From an uncultured Eubacterium sp. (GTDB lineage: Bacteria > Bacillota > Clostridia > Lachnospirales > Lachnospiraceae): 41,522 bases of DNA. The position numbers and the translations under genes were made by a program. The notes under the pieces were generated by a model. It was not told where the DNA came from and did no database searches. It worked only from the letters and a program-made list of their open reading frames with translations. Positions 41,497 to 41,522 of the stretch are shown here, one piece after another (position 1 is the stretch's first letter; every line of letters starts with the position of its first letter). The stretch spans positions 1 through 41,522 of the forward strand of contig CAJTZX010000038.1 in assembly GCA_910584345.1 (NCBI GenBank), read 5' to 3'.

Positions 41497-41522
41497 GTCA
41501 AGAGATTGACACAAAAAAATAC

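Overview
The window looks like chromosomal DNA from a low-GC, Gram-positive anaerobe, most likely a gut Clostridia member of the Lachnospiraceae type. The evidence is a T-box-controlled pheST pair, strong AGGAGG ribosome sites, ECF sigma/anti-sigma pairs including an RsgI-like one, a phosphoketolase, a very Cys/Gly-rich small protein of the clostridial 'high-cysteine' kind, an EF-G paralogue and a collagen-like surface protein. No rRNA, tRNA, CRISPR array or complete insertion sequence was recognised. Species cannot be fixed from the sequence alone.

Layout. 1-2.5 kb: a decayed regulator remnant, then gmd and rmd (GDP-D-rhamnose synthesis), overlapping by 4 bp. 2.5-8.1 kb: a small XRE regulator, the phenylalanine T-box leader with pheS-pheT, and queA. 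8.1-13.3 kb: an AT-rich accessory stretch. It holds a PRTase-like/Uma2-tail hybrid reading frame, a helicase gene with an internal deletion, an intact-looking DUF2290 gene and several small genes; it may be a decayed defence-type island. 13.3-18.3 kb (minus strand): phosphoketolase, and tyrA-aroA for aromatic amino acids. 18.5-26.6 kb: an EF-G-like GTPase, a secreted InlB-repeat/propeller protein, leuS and a secreted leucine-rich-repeat protein. 27-28.5 kb: a hemerythrin/CheX-like/receiver fusion. 28.5-31.5 kb: an ECF sigma/membrane anti-sigma-like pair, two small unknown genes, a small ORF, a MITE-like palindrome and the Cys/Gly-rich protein. 31.6-35.3 kb: icd, a UDP-glucuronate-epimerase-like gene, and a second ECF sigma with an RsgI-like partner. 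35.3-36.8 kb (minus): a MATE transporter behind a leader that looks like a transcription attenuator, possibly the guanidine-IV (mepA) riboswitch. 36.9-41.5 kb: a surface-polysaccharide/collagen-like region full of truncated and fused genes.

How the parts relate. The two ends carry glycan functions (GDP-rhamnose genes on the left; UDP-uronate epimerase, ABC exporter, TupA-like and GT2 genes on the right). The middle is mostly housekeeping. The two most informative areas are 8.6-11.7 kb, where a helicase/DUF2290 pair has been damaged, and 36.9-41.5 kb. In the latter, at least four junctions join or cut unrelated genes: collagen tail/GT2 core, GT2 core/permease tail, TupA cut short, and a GT2 start cut short. 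Recombination or deletion in a tandem glycan locus would explain this. All family assignments come from reading motifs by eye; no database search was possible.
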